From assembly GCA_024235995.1 (NCBI GenBank), contig JACKLI010000001.1:1798001-1862000 (forward strand): a stretch of 64,000 nucleotides of DNA. The letters run 5' to 3'. This DNA is from Burkholderiaceae bacterium. GTDB taxonomy: Bacteria > Pseudomonadota > Gammaproteobacteria > Burkholderiales > Burkholderiaceae_C. Under the pieces are notes generated by a model, which ran no database searches, was not told where the DNA came from, and saw nothing but the letters and a program-made list of their open reading frames with translations. Below, piece by piece: positions 1-8,043 of this stretch. The translations under genes and the position numbers were made by a program. Every line of letters starts with the position of its first letter. The stretch's first letter is position 1.

Positions 1-744
1 GTCGAGCTGGCGCCGCTGGTGCCGGCCAACTGCGGCTTCGACGTGGCGCCGCGCGGCGGGCCGGTGGGCGGTGCGGCGCCGGAGGCGGGCGATGGTGTCG
101 GCTGGTCGCCGTACCTGGCCGAGCGCTTTGCCGGCCAGCCGCTGAAGAACGTGGTGCTGTCGTTTGTCGACAGCCAGGGCCGGCGTTTCGAGCGGCGCGG
201 CGAGTTCGTGCTGACCGCCACCGGCATCGAGGGCAGCCTGGTCTACGCCGCCAGCAGCCTGCTGCGGGGCGAGATCGCGCGCCACGGCCAGGCCACGCTG
301 CACCTGAACCTGCTGCCCGCGCGCACGCCGGCGCAGGTGCTGGCCGAGGTGGCGCACCCGCGCGGCAGCCGCAGCCTGTCCTCGCACCTGAAAAGCCGGC
401 TGGGCCTGGGCGGCGTGCACATGGCGCTGCTGCACGAGCGGCTGACGCCCGATGAACTGAAGGACCCGCGGGCTGTGGCGCAGGCCATCGGCGCGCTGCC
501 CATCACCTTGCGCGCGCCGCGGCCGGTGGCCGAGGCCATCAGCACGGCGGGTGGCGTGCGGCTGGACGCCGTGACGCAGGACCTGGAGCTGCGCAGCCGC
601 CCCGGTGTGTTTTGCGCGGGCGAGATGCTGGACTGGGAGGCACCCACCGGGGGCTACCTGCTCACCGCCGCCCTGGCCAGCGGGGTGCGCGCGGGGCAGG
701 GGGTGTTGCGGCGGCTGGCGCGGCAGGGGGCCGCCCCAGGGTGA
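1..744 (+). CDS. HI0933/TIGR03862-family flavoprotein, C-terminal part
   Basis: The reading frame is open from base 1, so the 5' part lies outside the window; 247 codons remain. The C-terminal block GVFCAGEMLDWEAPTGGYLL is the flavin-binding signature of the HI0933-like NAD(P)/FAD-dependent oxidoreductases, and ELAPLVPANCGFDV near the window start also fits the TIGR03862 subfamily. The N-terminal FAD Rossmann motif must lie upstream. Members are soluble flavoproteins of unproven substrate. The stop codon is followed directly by an ATG (745) that opens a short frame not judged real. Family identity is firm; function is unknown. Confidence 0.85.
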   Translation, partial: VELAPLVPANCGFDVAPRGGPVGGAAPEAGDGVGWSPYLAERFAGQPLKNVVLSFVDSQGRRFERRGEFVLTATGIEGSLVYAASSLLRGEIARHGQATLHLNLLPARTPAQVLAEVAHPRGSRSLSSHLKSRLGLGGVHMALLHERLTPDELKDPRAVAQAIGALPITLRAPRPVAEAISTAGGVRLDAVTQDLELRSRPGVFCAGEMLDWEAPTGGYLLTAALASGVRAGQGVLRRLARQGAAPG

Positions 745-843
745 ATGGCGCCCGAACGCGCGTACCCGCACGATCCGGACGAGGCCTTGCGCGTTGCGGT
801 ATGCCCGCTCATGGATGCGTGCGGCCTTTGTCCGGCCATGCAA

Positions 844-1461
844 TCAAGGCAGCAGGGTGAAGCCCGACTCAAAGCGCGTCTTTCCGGACGACGCCAACAC
901 CATCTGCAAGAACCCGATCGCCTCAAGCTGCCTCGAACGCTGCAAAGGCCCGGCGTCGACGGCACGAAGTCCTGCCGCCTTCAGAAGATCGGCGAGCGCG
1001 ATCTTCCCCTCCGCATGGTCTCCGGCGAACAGAACCGTCGTCGTCGTCGTGCCATTCGTGCGGGTGATGAGCGTGTCGGCGAGATTGGCGTTGAACGCCT
1101 TCAGGACGCCGACGTCCTGGGGCAGCTGCTTGGCGAGTTCAAGTGCCGTGGAGGAATGGCGCAGAGCCTCTGGCTGCTCATACGTTGTGAAATCAATGGG
1201 GTTGCTGATGTCGATCACGACTTTGCCGCCCAGTCGGTTTCGATAGTGTCCCAATAGGCTTGAATAGGCTCCGTAGGGAATGGCGAAAACCACCAGATCC
1301 CCGGTCAGGTCGTCGCCGAGAACCGAATACGTGGCATTCGGGTGGTCCTTGCTGGGCGTGGCACTGCGATTGACGATTTGGACGTGGGCGCCGGCAAGTT
1401 CCGCGATGTTCGCGATCGCCGAACCCATCTTGCCTCTTCCAATAATGCTGATCGACGTCAT
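844..1461 (-). CDS. NADPH-dependent F420-reductase-like / NAD(P)-binding oxidoreductase
   Basis: 205 aa. The N-terminus SISIIGRGKMGSAIA is a Rossmann nucleotide-binding loop (GxGxMG). The later motifs VVIDISNP and LKAFNANLA match the F420H2:NADP oxidoreductase-like family (the P-DISNP block and the K-x-FN block). In organisms without F420 such proteins act as NAD(P)-dependent reductases of unknown substrate. The ATG at 1461 is chosen over a TTG at 1470 because an AAGAGGG ribosome site sits about 10 nt upstream. The gene begins 5 bp after the stop of the monooxygenase at 1467, so the two are surely one transcript. GC content is visibly lower than in flanking genes, which suggests a laterally acquired pair. 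Confidence 0.8.
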   Translation of the reverse strand: MTSISIIGRGKMGSAIANIAELAGAHVQIVNRSATPSKDHPNATYSVLGDDLTGDLVVFAIPYGAYSSLLGHYRNRLGGKVVIDISNPIDFTTYEQPEALRHSSTALELAKQLPQDVGVLKAFNANLADTLITRTNGTTTTTVLFAGDHAEGKIALADLLKAAGLRAVDAGPLQRSRQLEAIGFLQMVLASSGKTRFESGFTLLP

Positions 1462-1466
1462 ATGAA

Positions 1467-2678
1467 TCAAACCCTCTTGAATCGTTGCAGTGTGTTCTCC
1501 GCCACTTTCAGCGCGTCGTAGTCAAAAACCACCGCTCTGCGAAAATCGCGTCCCGAAGTGATGTCGGTGTTTCGTTTTTTGGTGTCGGTGAATTGCAGTT
1601 GCGAGTCGAACATTGATCCGGCTCTGCGCGAACCCACCTGCAGGATCACCGCCCGCTGCATGCGCGCAGCGGTGTAGCGCCTGAAGGCCTCGGGAATGTC
1701 GCTGACGCTGTCGGCTTCGTTGAGAAAGTAGGCAAGAGTGATGCAGTCCTCGAACGCCTGGTTCACCCCCTGGCCCTGGTGCGGGATCATGCTGTGCGCC
1801 GCGTCACCCAGCAGAGTGATGGGGCCGCGTGACCAATTGGTGAGAGGATCGATGTCGAACAAACCCCACCAGAAGGTTTCCTTGATCGCCGAAAGAAACT
1901 GCCAAACCCTCGGGTCCCATTTCTGGCGACCGAATTCCGCATGCACTTCGGCCACGTCCGCAGGGCCGGACCAGGGGCCCTTGAGCGGCCGGTCGCTGGG
2001 CACGCAAGCGACGTAGTTGTACAGCTTGTGCTGCTGCAACGGATAGGTCATCAGGTGCCGGTCGTTGCCCATCCAGGTCTGGCTGACCCTTTTCCAGTCC
2101 TTGGGGAGATCGGCGGCATCGATCACCCCCCGATAGGCCATGTATCCGGAGTAAACGAAATTCGTGGGCTGCCCCACGGCCTTGCGCACCACCGAGCGAA
2201 TCCCGTCCGCGCCGATGACCGCGTCGAAGTCTTCCTGCTTGCCGTTTTCGAAGTGGACGCGCACGCCGGAATCCAGCATTTCGACCGACTTGGCCCGATG
2301 GTGAAGCCGAATCGCCTCGGGATCCACCGCTTGGGCCAGAATATCGATCATGTCGGGCCGATACATACCGATGTTCCGGTAGCGCCCCGAGGTGTCTTCC
2401 CAGGCTGCGTCGGTGATCACATGGCCCATGGCATCCAGGTAAACACCGTGTCCGTCCGGAATCGCGCCAGCGCGCTGCATCGGTTCGAGCAAGCCCAGCT
2501 TGTCGAGCACCCGGCAGGCATTGGGTGCGATCGTCACCCCGGCACCCACCTCGTCGTGCTTGTTGGACTGCTCGAATACGGTGGCTTGAACCCCCGCGAT
2601 CTTCTTCAGTGCAATCGCTGCAGACAGGCCGCCCAGCCCTCCACCAATGATCGCAATCTTTGCCGCCTTGCTTACCAT
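1467..2678 (-). CDS. FAD-dependent aromatic-ring monooxygenase (salicylate hydroxylase-like)
   Basis: 403 aa group A flavin monooxygenase. The dinucleotide-binding GGGLGG is at residues 11-16, the DG motif reads GADGIRS, and the GD motif LLGDAAHSMIPHQGQG is typical of salicylate, 3-hydroxybenzoate and 6-hydroxynicotinate hydroxylases. It would hydroxylate an aromatic acid using NAD(P)H and O2; the substrate cannot be fixed from sequence. The ATG at 2678 has a good AAAGGGAA ribosome site; an in-frame start at 2744 would only add 22 low-complexity residues. It leads a two-gene operon with the reductase-like gene downstream. No ring-cleavage gene is adjacent, so the pathway context is missing. 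Confidence 0.88.
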   Translation of the reverse strand: MVSKAAKIAIIGGGLGGLSAAIALKKIAGVQATVFEQSNKHDEVGAGVTIAPNACRVLDKLGLLEPMQRAGAIPDGHGVYLDAMGHVITDAAWEDTSGRYRNIGMYRPDMIDILAQAVDPEAIRLHHRAKSVEMLDSGVRVHFENGKQEDFDAVIGADGIRSVVRKAVGQPTNFVYSGYMAYRGVIDAADLPKDWKRVSQTWMGNDRHLMTYPLQQHKLYNYVACVPSDRPLKGPWSGPADVAEVHAEFGRQKWDPRVWQFLSAIKETFWWGLFDIDPLTNWSRGPITLLGDAAHSMIPHQGQGVNQAFEDCITLAYFLNEADSVSDIPEAFRRYTAARMQRAVILQVGSRRAGSMFDSQLQFTDTKKRNTDITSGRDFRRAVVFDYDALKVAENTLQRFKRV

Positions 2679-3061
2679 TCGATTCCCTTTGCTGATTGAT
2701 GCGCCATCTGCACCTGCGGTTCGTTCGCTGTTCCGCACGAACACGAAATCACCTGCTCTTGCCGCGGTGTCCCCGTCAGAAGGTCAGAAACGATGTGTGC
2801 AGTCTAGAAAGATGACTGCGCGCGATCAATCGGATACGGGCGGACAGACTATCCAATATTCCGGATAATCTTCATTCGCAGCGGCTGCAAACAAAGCACA
2901 AAAGCCGGGGTCCGGCGCGATCGGGTTGACCTCGCGCGCCCTGTGTTCATGGGGGCCTTCAGGGGCGACGACCGATTCGTCGAGTCGGTTTTCCAGCCCG
3001 TCTGGCTTCAGCTTCGATGGCGGCGGCGGTACCGGGAGGCTGCCGCCTGGGCGCTCTGGGC
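2679..3061. other. intergenic region upstream of the monooxygenase operon
   Basis: 383 bp between the monooxygenase start and the gabD stop. I see no convincing gene. The part near 2700-2900 is relatively AT-rich and presumably holds the promoter of the monooxygenase operon. It includes the dyad at 2850-2867, listed separately. The part near 2990-3061 is GC-rich and could form the gabD 3' hairpin, but there is no T-run. Confidence 0.5.
2850..2867. promoter_or_regulatory. candidate operator dyad
   Basis: TATCC-N8-GGATA is an interrupted palindrome with an AATATT-rich centre, about 170 bp upstream of the monooxygenase ATG. Regulators of aromatic-degradation operons often bind such dyads, but no regulator gene is adjacent and a short dyad can occur by chance. 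Confidence 0.3.
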
Positions 3062-4534
3062 TTACTTCTGCACATCCCCCGTGCACAGGTACTTCATCTC
3101 CAGGTACTCGGCCATGCCATGGCTGGAGCCCTCGCGGCCCAGGCCGGACTGCTTGACGCCGCCGAAGGGCACGTGCTCGGTGGAGATTAGGCCGGTGTTG
3201 ATGCCGACCATGCCGTACTCCAGCGCCTCGCTCACGCGGGTGATGCGGCCGATGTCGCGGGCGTAGAAGTAGCTGGCCAGGCCGAAGATGGTGGCGTTGG
3301 CGGCGTCGATGGCTTCCTGCTCGGTCTTGAAGCGGAACACCGGCGCCAGCGGGCCGAAGGTTTCCTCGCGCGCCACCAGCATCTGCGCCGTGGCGCCCGA
3401 GATCACCGTGGGTTCGTAGAACTGGCCCTTCAGGCGCTTGCCGCCGGTGACGACCTGGCCGCCCTTCTTGACGGCGTCCTTGATGTGCCTGTCCACCTTG
3501 CTCAAGGCCGCCGGCTCGATCAGCGGGCCTACGCTCACGCCCTCGTCGAAGCCATTGCCCACCTTCATGCCCTTGACCTTGGCCGCCAGCTTCTTGACGA
3601 AGGCGTCGTACACGCCGTCTTGCACGTACAGGCGGTTGGCGCACACGCAGGTCTGGCCGGCGTTGCGGTACTTGCTGGCCAGCGCGCCTTCGACGGCCGA
3701 GTCCAGGTCGGCGTCGTCGAACACGATGAAGGGCGCGTTGCCGCCCAGCTCCAGCGCCAGCTTTTTCACCGTCGGCGCGCACTGCGCGGCCAGGATGCGG
3801 CCCACCTCGGTGGAGCCGGTGAAGGACAGGTGGCGCACCACCTCGCTCTCGCACAGCACCTGGCCGATCGCCGGCGCGTCCATGCCGGTGACGACGTTGA
3901 TCACGCCTGCCGGCAGGCCCGCGCGCTGCGCCAACTCGGCGGCGGCCAGGGCCGTCAGCGGCGTCAGCTCGGCCGGCTTGATGACCACGGTGCAGCCGGC
4001 GGCCAGCGCGGGCGCCACCTTGCGCGTGATCATGGCCAGCGGAAAGTTCCAGGGCGTGATGGCCGCGCATACGCCGATGGGCTGCTGGATGACGGTCAGG
4101 CGCTTGTTGTTGTCGAAGGTCGGCAGGGTCTGGCCGTTGACGCGCTTGGCCTCCTCGGCAAACCACTCGACAAAGCTGGCGCCATACGCCACCTCGCCCT
4201 TGGCCTCGGGCAGGGGCTTGCCCTGCTCGGCCGTCATCAGGCGGGCCAGGTCGTCCTGGTTCTCCATCAACAGATGAAACCACTTCATCAGCAAGGCGTG
4301 GCGCTGCTTGGCGGTCAGGCCGCGCCAGGCCGGCCAGGCCGCGTTGGCGGCCGTCACGGCGGCCTTGGTCTCCCTGGCACCCAGGTCGGCCACGTCGGCC
4401 AGCTTGCGGCCGGTGGCCGGGTCCAGCACGTCGAAGCGCGCGCTGCCCTTGACCCACTTGCCGTTGATCAGGCCGTCGGTCTTGAGCAGGCTGGGGTCCT
4501 TGAGTTGGGCCAGGGGAGAGGCAAGGCGGTCCAT
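3062..4534 (-). CDS. gabD: NAD(P)-dependent succinate-semialdehyde dehydrogenase
   Basis: 490 aa aldehyde dehydrogenase, normal length for the GabD group. It would oxidise succinate semialdehyde to succinate, the last step of GABA or 4-hydroxybutyrate use, in the cytoplasm. The general-base glutamate lies in LELGGNAP (Glu262) and the catalytic cysteine in NAGQTCVCAN (Cys296). PWNFPLAMITRK is the cofactor-binding loop. The start is the ATG at 4534, giving MDRLASPL; the open frame runs back to 4657 but that extension is not conserved-looking. It is probably monocistronic. The exact aldehyde could differ (for example glutarate semialdehyde), since this subfamily is broad. Confidence 0.88.
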   Translation of the reverse strand: MDRLASPLAQLKDPSLLKTDGLINGKWVKGSARFDVLDPATGRKLADVADLGARETKAAVTAANAAWPAWRGLTAKQRHALLMKWFHLLMENQDDLARLMTAEQGKPLPEAKGEVAYGASFVEWFAEEAKRVNGQTLPTFDNNKRLTVIQQPIGVCAAITPWNFPLAMITRKVAPALAAGCTVVIKPAELTPLTALAAAELAQRAGLPAGVINVVTGMDAPAIGQVLCESEVVRHLSFTGSTEVGRILAAQCAPTVKKLALELGGNAPFIVFDDADLDSAVEGALASKYRNAGQTCVCANRLYVQDGVYDAFVKKLAAKVKGMKVGNGFDEGVSVGPLIEPAALSKVDRHIKDAVKKGGQVVTGGKRLKGQFYEPTVISGATAQMLVAREETFGPLAPVFRFKTEQEAIDAANATIFGLASYFYARDIGRITRVSEALEYGMVGINTGLISTEHVPFGGVKQSGLGREGSSHGMAEYLEMKYLCTGDVQK

Positions 4535-4680
4535 GCGGTGGGTCTCGATCCAATGAAAAACGTCAAGGGCCTGGGATGCCCACTTGACGGTCGGGGCGGC
4601 AAAAACCCGCTCGCAAGCGGGTCGGAAGGCAAGCGGTACCGCGGCGCGTGACGCCACGGCACTGTCGGATCAGTGTAGTC

Positions 4681-5850
4681 CTATTTCTCCAGCTGCCAGT
4701 CGCCATCGACGATCTTGACCAGCACCACGCCCAGCTCGTTCAGGCCGTTGTGGTTGTCGGGAGCCATGGTGTAAATGCCGCCGGCGGCGGGCACGGCCCT
4801 CAGGCCTTCCAGCGCGTCGCGCAGCGCCTTGCGGAAGGCGGCGGTGTCGCTCGGCGTGGCTTGTTTGAGCGCCACCGGCACGGCATGCTCGAACAGGATG
4901 CCCGAGTCCCAGGCGTTGGCGCCAAACTGCGTGATCGACTTCTTGCCGTGTACGCCCTCGTAGGTGTTGGCAAAGCGCATGGCCGACTGCTTGATGGGGC
5001 TGTCGTCCGGCAACTGGCGCGCCACCATGCCGGGCGCGACGGCCACCACGGTGCCATTGCAGTCGGCGCCGCAGATGCGCAGGAAGTCGGGGTTGCCCAC
5101 GCCGCCGCTCTGGTAGAGCGTGCCGGTGTAGCCGATCTGCTTGAATGAGCGCTCGGGCAGCGCCGCGGCCGTGCCCGAGGCGCCGATCATCACCGCGTCG
5201 GGCTTGGCGGCCTTGATGTGCAGGGTCTGGCCCGTGACCGAGGTGGCCGAGCGGCTGTAGCGCTCGTTGGCCACCACCTCGATGCCGGCGGCCTTGGCGG
5301 CATCGGCAAAGTTGGCCGCCCAGTCCTCGCCGAAGGCGTCGTCAAAGCCGATGTAGGCGGCCGTCTTCACGCCCTTCTTCTTCATGTGCTGCACCACGGC
5401 GCCGGCCATCAGCGAGGTGGTGGGGGCGGTGTTGAAGACCCACTTGCGCTTTTCGTCGACCGGAAAGACGATGCTGCGGCCGGCGGCGATCGAGATTTCG
5501 GGCACGCCCGCGTCGGCCACCACGTCGCGCATGGCCAGCGAGCTGGGCGTGGTGGTGGCGCCGATGACCAGGTGCACCCCGTCCTCGGACACCAGCTTGC
5601 GGGTGGCCTTGACGGCGCCCGTGGGGTCGGAGGCGTCGTCGAGAATGGTGTACTCGATCTTCTGGCCCGCGATGTCCTTGGGGAACAGCTCGACGGTCTT
5701 GCGCTCGGGAATGCCCAGCGAGGAGGCGGGGCCGGTGGTGGACAGCACGACCCCCACCTTGATCTGGGCTTGCGCAGACAGGGCAGCCGTTGCGCTCACC
5801 AGCAGCGCCAGGACGGGGCGTGAAAGCTTCCAGGGGTTGAATGCCGGCAT
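4681..5850 (-). CDS. ABC transporter periplasmic substrate-binding protein (LivK-like, Peripla_BP_6)
   Basis: 389 aa with a clear Sec signal peptide: a basic start, a hydrophobic core ALLVSATAALS and an AQA cleavage site near residue 28. The mature part begins IKVGVVLSTTGPASSLG, the usual opening of branched-chain amino-acid/amide binding proteins. It would deliver a ligand (amino acid, amide or aromatic acid) to a LivHMGF-type permease. No permease or ATPase genes are in this window, so it is an orphan binding protein, common in Comamonadaceae. The LysR gene at 6029-6970 is upstream on the same strand, but 178 bp separate them. Confidence 0.85.
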   Translation of the reverse strand: MPAFNPWKLSRPVLALLVSATAALSAQAQIKVGVVLSTTGPASSLGIPERKTVELFPKDIAGQKIEYTILDDASDPTGAVKATRKLVSEDGVHLVIGATTTPSSLAMRDVVADAGVPEISIAAGRSIVFPVDEKRKWVFNTAPTTSLMAGAVVQHMKKKGVKTAAYIGFDDAFGEDWAANFADAAKAAGIEVVANERYSRSATSVTGQTLHIKAAKPDAVMIGASGTAAALPERSFKQIGYTGTLYQSGGVGNPDFLRICGADCNGTVVAVAPGMVARQLPDDSPIKQSAMRFANTYEGVHGKKSITQFGANAWDSGILFEHAVPVALKQATPSDTAAFRKALRDALEGLRAVPAAGGIYTMAPDNHNGLNELGVVLVKIVDGDWQLEK

Positions 5851-6028
5851 TGGGCTTGTCTCCGTTCGTGATGGGAAAAAGAACCATCACCCGCAGTGAT
5901 GGCCCAGTCGTGAACCGTAAAGCCCGATGGGAGATTGATAAAGCTCAAAACGGCGAACAGATTGTTCGAGGCGCCGAACAATGGCCGAGCATCGGGTCAA
6001 GGCCGGGCTGGTGGCCGGCGCCCGGGGT

Positions 6029-6970
6029 TCAGGCCGGCGACGTGCCTTTGTCGTGGTGAAACTGCCAGCCCATGTCCTCGCGCGTCAGGCGGGCGTGGCC
6101 GGCCAGGCTGTCCAGAAAATGCCGCACCTTCTCGGGCTGCAGTTTTTTGCCGGGCAGCAGGGCGTACACGCGCAGCGGCTCGCAGGTGTAGCCCGCAAAG
6201 CGCACGCGCGCGAGCGTGCCGCTGGCCACGGCCGCGGCGCAAAAGCTGGCCGTGATGCGCGTGATGCCCAGCCCGCGCATGGCCGCCTGCATGCGGATGT
6301 CGGCGTTGGCGCTGATGACCCGCGGCGCGTCGATGGCGAGGTGGTGGTCGATGCCGTCGCTGTCGACAAAGGACCAGCCGGCGTCGGCCGAGCTGGCGAT
6401 CAGCGGCCAGTGGCGCAGCTCGTCGGGCCGCTGCGGCAGACCCTGCTCGTGCACCAGCGACGGGGCGGCAAACAGATCGCGCTCCAGCGAGAACATGCGC
6501 CGGATCACCACGCTGGAGGAGGGCAACTGGCTCTCCAGCATGGCAAAAACGATGTCGTAGGGCTCGGTCAGCGGGTTGATCGGGCGGTTCTCGACGTCGA
6601 TCTGCACCTGCAGCTTGGGGTGACGCAGCATCAGCTCGCAGGCCACGGGTGCCAGGTGGTGCGCGCCGAACTCGTAGGGCGAGGCGATGCGCAGCGTGCC
6701 CGTCACCTCGCGGCCCGAGCCCAGGACCTCGGCGCAGGCGTCGTGCAGGCCCGAGAACAGCGGCGCCGTGCGCCGAAACAAAATCTCGCCCGCCTCGGTC
6801 ACACGCACGCTGCGGGTGGTGCGCTCCAGCAGGCGCGTGTCCAGCTCCTGCTCCAGCCGCTGCACCGCGCTGCTGATGCTGGACTTGGGGTGGCTCAGAA
6901 AGTTGGCGGCCGCCGAGAAGCCGCCGTGCTCGACCACGTGACAGAAGATCTCGCAGTCGTTCCAGTTCAT
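6029..6970 (-). CDS. LysR-family transcriptional regulator
   Basis: 313 aa. The N-terminal winged HTH (about residues 3-62) includes FSAAANFLSHPKSSISSAVQ and LDTRLLERTTRSVRVTEAG, typical of LTTRs in the AaeR/DmlR-like group. The rest is the periplasmic-binding-like effector domain. The ATG at 6970 (MNWNDCEIF) fits the family start; the open frame runs upstream to 7033. The gene is transcribed away from the class II aldolase gene at 7228 with a 257-bp shared gap. In this family that arrangement usually means control of the divergent gene as well as autoregulation. The effector is unknown. Confidence 0.88.
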   Translation of the reverse strand: MNWNDCEIFCHVVEHGGFSAAANFLSHPKSSISSAVQRLEQELDTRLLERTTRSVRVTEAGEILFRRTAPLFSGLHDACAEVLGSGREVTGTLRIASPYEFGAHHLAPVACELMLRHPKLQVQIDVENRPINPLTEPYDIVFAMLESQLPSSSVVIRRMFSLERDLFAAPSLVHEQGLPQRPDELRHWPLIASSADAGWSFVDSDGIDHHLAIDAPRVISANADIRMQAAMRGLGITRITASFCAAAVASGTLARVRFAGYTCEPLRVYALLPGKKLQPEKVRHFLDSLAGHARLTREDMGWQFHHDKGTSPA

Positions 6971-7227
6971 GGCGGCGATTATCCAGAAATCGGAACAAGA
7001 TGTTTGCCAAAAGCCGGTTGATCGCCGCGCCACTCGTTCCTAGACTGCAGCCATCCGCAAAGTCCAGGCAAGAAGACCCACGAGATGGCCACGAATGACG
7101 CCTGCGATGTTGTCATCAAGGACTGCGGATACGCCGCAGCCTGGGGCCACCCACAAGAGCATGACGATTGGGGTCTCGCGCGCCCGGTCGGCCGAGCTGG
7201 TGCTTGATTCGTAGAAGGAGAGTGATC

Positions 7228-8022
7228 TTGAGTCCAACCCCTGTGCAAGCCGATCTGCTGACGGAGATGGAGGCGCAGCGCCCCGCCGACATGGCGCTCG
7301 CCGAGTGGCGCCTGCGCCTGGAGCTGGCGGCCTGCTACCGCGTGTTCGACGCCATGGGCTGGACCGAGCTGATCTTCAACCACATCACGCTGCGCGTGCC
7401 CGGCACGCCCGACACCTTCCTGATCAACCCCTTCGGCCTGAACTATTCGGAGGTCACGGCGCGCAACCTGGTGCGCATCCATCTGGACGGCACGCCGGCC
7501 GAGCCCACGGCGTATCCGGTCAACCGCGCCGGCTTCGTGATCCACAGCGCGGTGCACGGCGCGCGCCCCGATGCGCATTGCGTCATGCACATCCACACCA
7601 CGGCCGGTATCGCGGTGGCGTGCAAGCAGGCCGGGCTGGGCCATGACGATTTTTACGGCGCCGAGCTGTTCGGCGACGTGGCCTACCACGACTTCGAAGG
7701 CATCACCGTGCACGACGGCGAGGGCCCGCGCCTGGTCGCCAGCCTGGGCGACAAACGCATCATGATCCTGCGCAACCACGGCCTGCTGGGCACGGGCTGC
7801 AACGTGTTCAACGCCTTCCGCTGGATGTGGACGCTGCAGCGCGCGTGCGAGGTGCAAGTGGCGGCCGACAGTTTGAACGGGGCGAATATTCCTCTGTCCA
7901 ATCCGGTCCGGCAAGCCTGCGCGCGCGATGCGGCCGCCTTCGAGCCGCGCGACCAGCTCGAGCGCATGCTGTTCTGGAGCGTGCTGCGCAAGGCCGGTTT
8001 CGACCCGCGCTCGCTGCTGTGA
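7228..8022 (+). CDS. class II aldolase/adducin-family protein
   Basis: 264 aa. The zinc-binding histidines of the aldolase II fold lie in VMHIHTTAG and in RNHGLLGTG, and FNHITLRVPG matches the N-terminal block. Members include fuculose-phosphate aldolases and decarboxylases, but this adducin-like subgroup has no assigned substrate. A TTG at 7228 is preferred because AAGGAGA ends about 7 nt upstream; a GTG at 7222 would be too close to that site. The gene is divergent from the LysR regulator, its likely controller, and convergent with the cardiolipin synthase gene, the stops being 22 bp apart. Confidence 0.82.
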   Translation: MSPTPVQADLLTEMEAQRPADMALAEWRLRLELAACYRVFDAMGWTELIFNHITLRVPGTPDTFLINPFGLNYSEVTARNLVRIHLDGTPAEPTAYPVNRAGFVIHSAVHGARPDAHCVMHIHTTAGIAVACKQAGLGHDDFYGAELFGDVAYHDFEGITVHDGEGPRLVASLGDKRIMILRNHGLLGTGCNVFNAFRWMWTLQRACEVQVAADSLNGANIPLSNPVRQACARDAAAFEPRDQLERMLFWSVLRKAGFDPRSLL

Positions 8023-8043
8023 TGCCCGGCCCGCCCTGACGGG

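Noticed and set aside
745..1257. 170-codon plus-strand frame after the flavoprotein
   Set aside because: Most of it is antisense to the reductase-like gene and has no recognisable motif; only the first 33 codons might be a gene stub.
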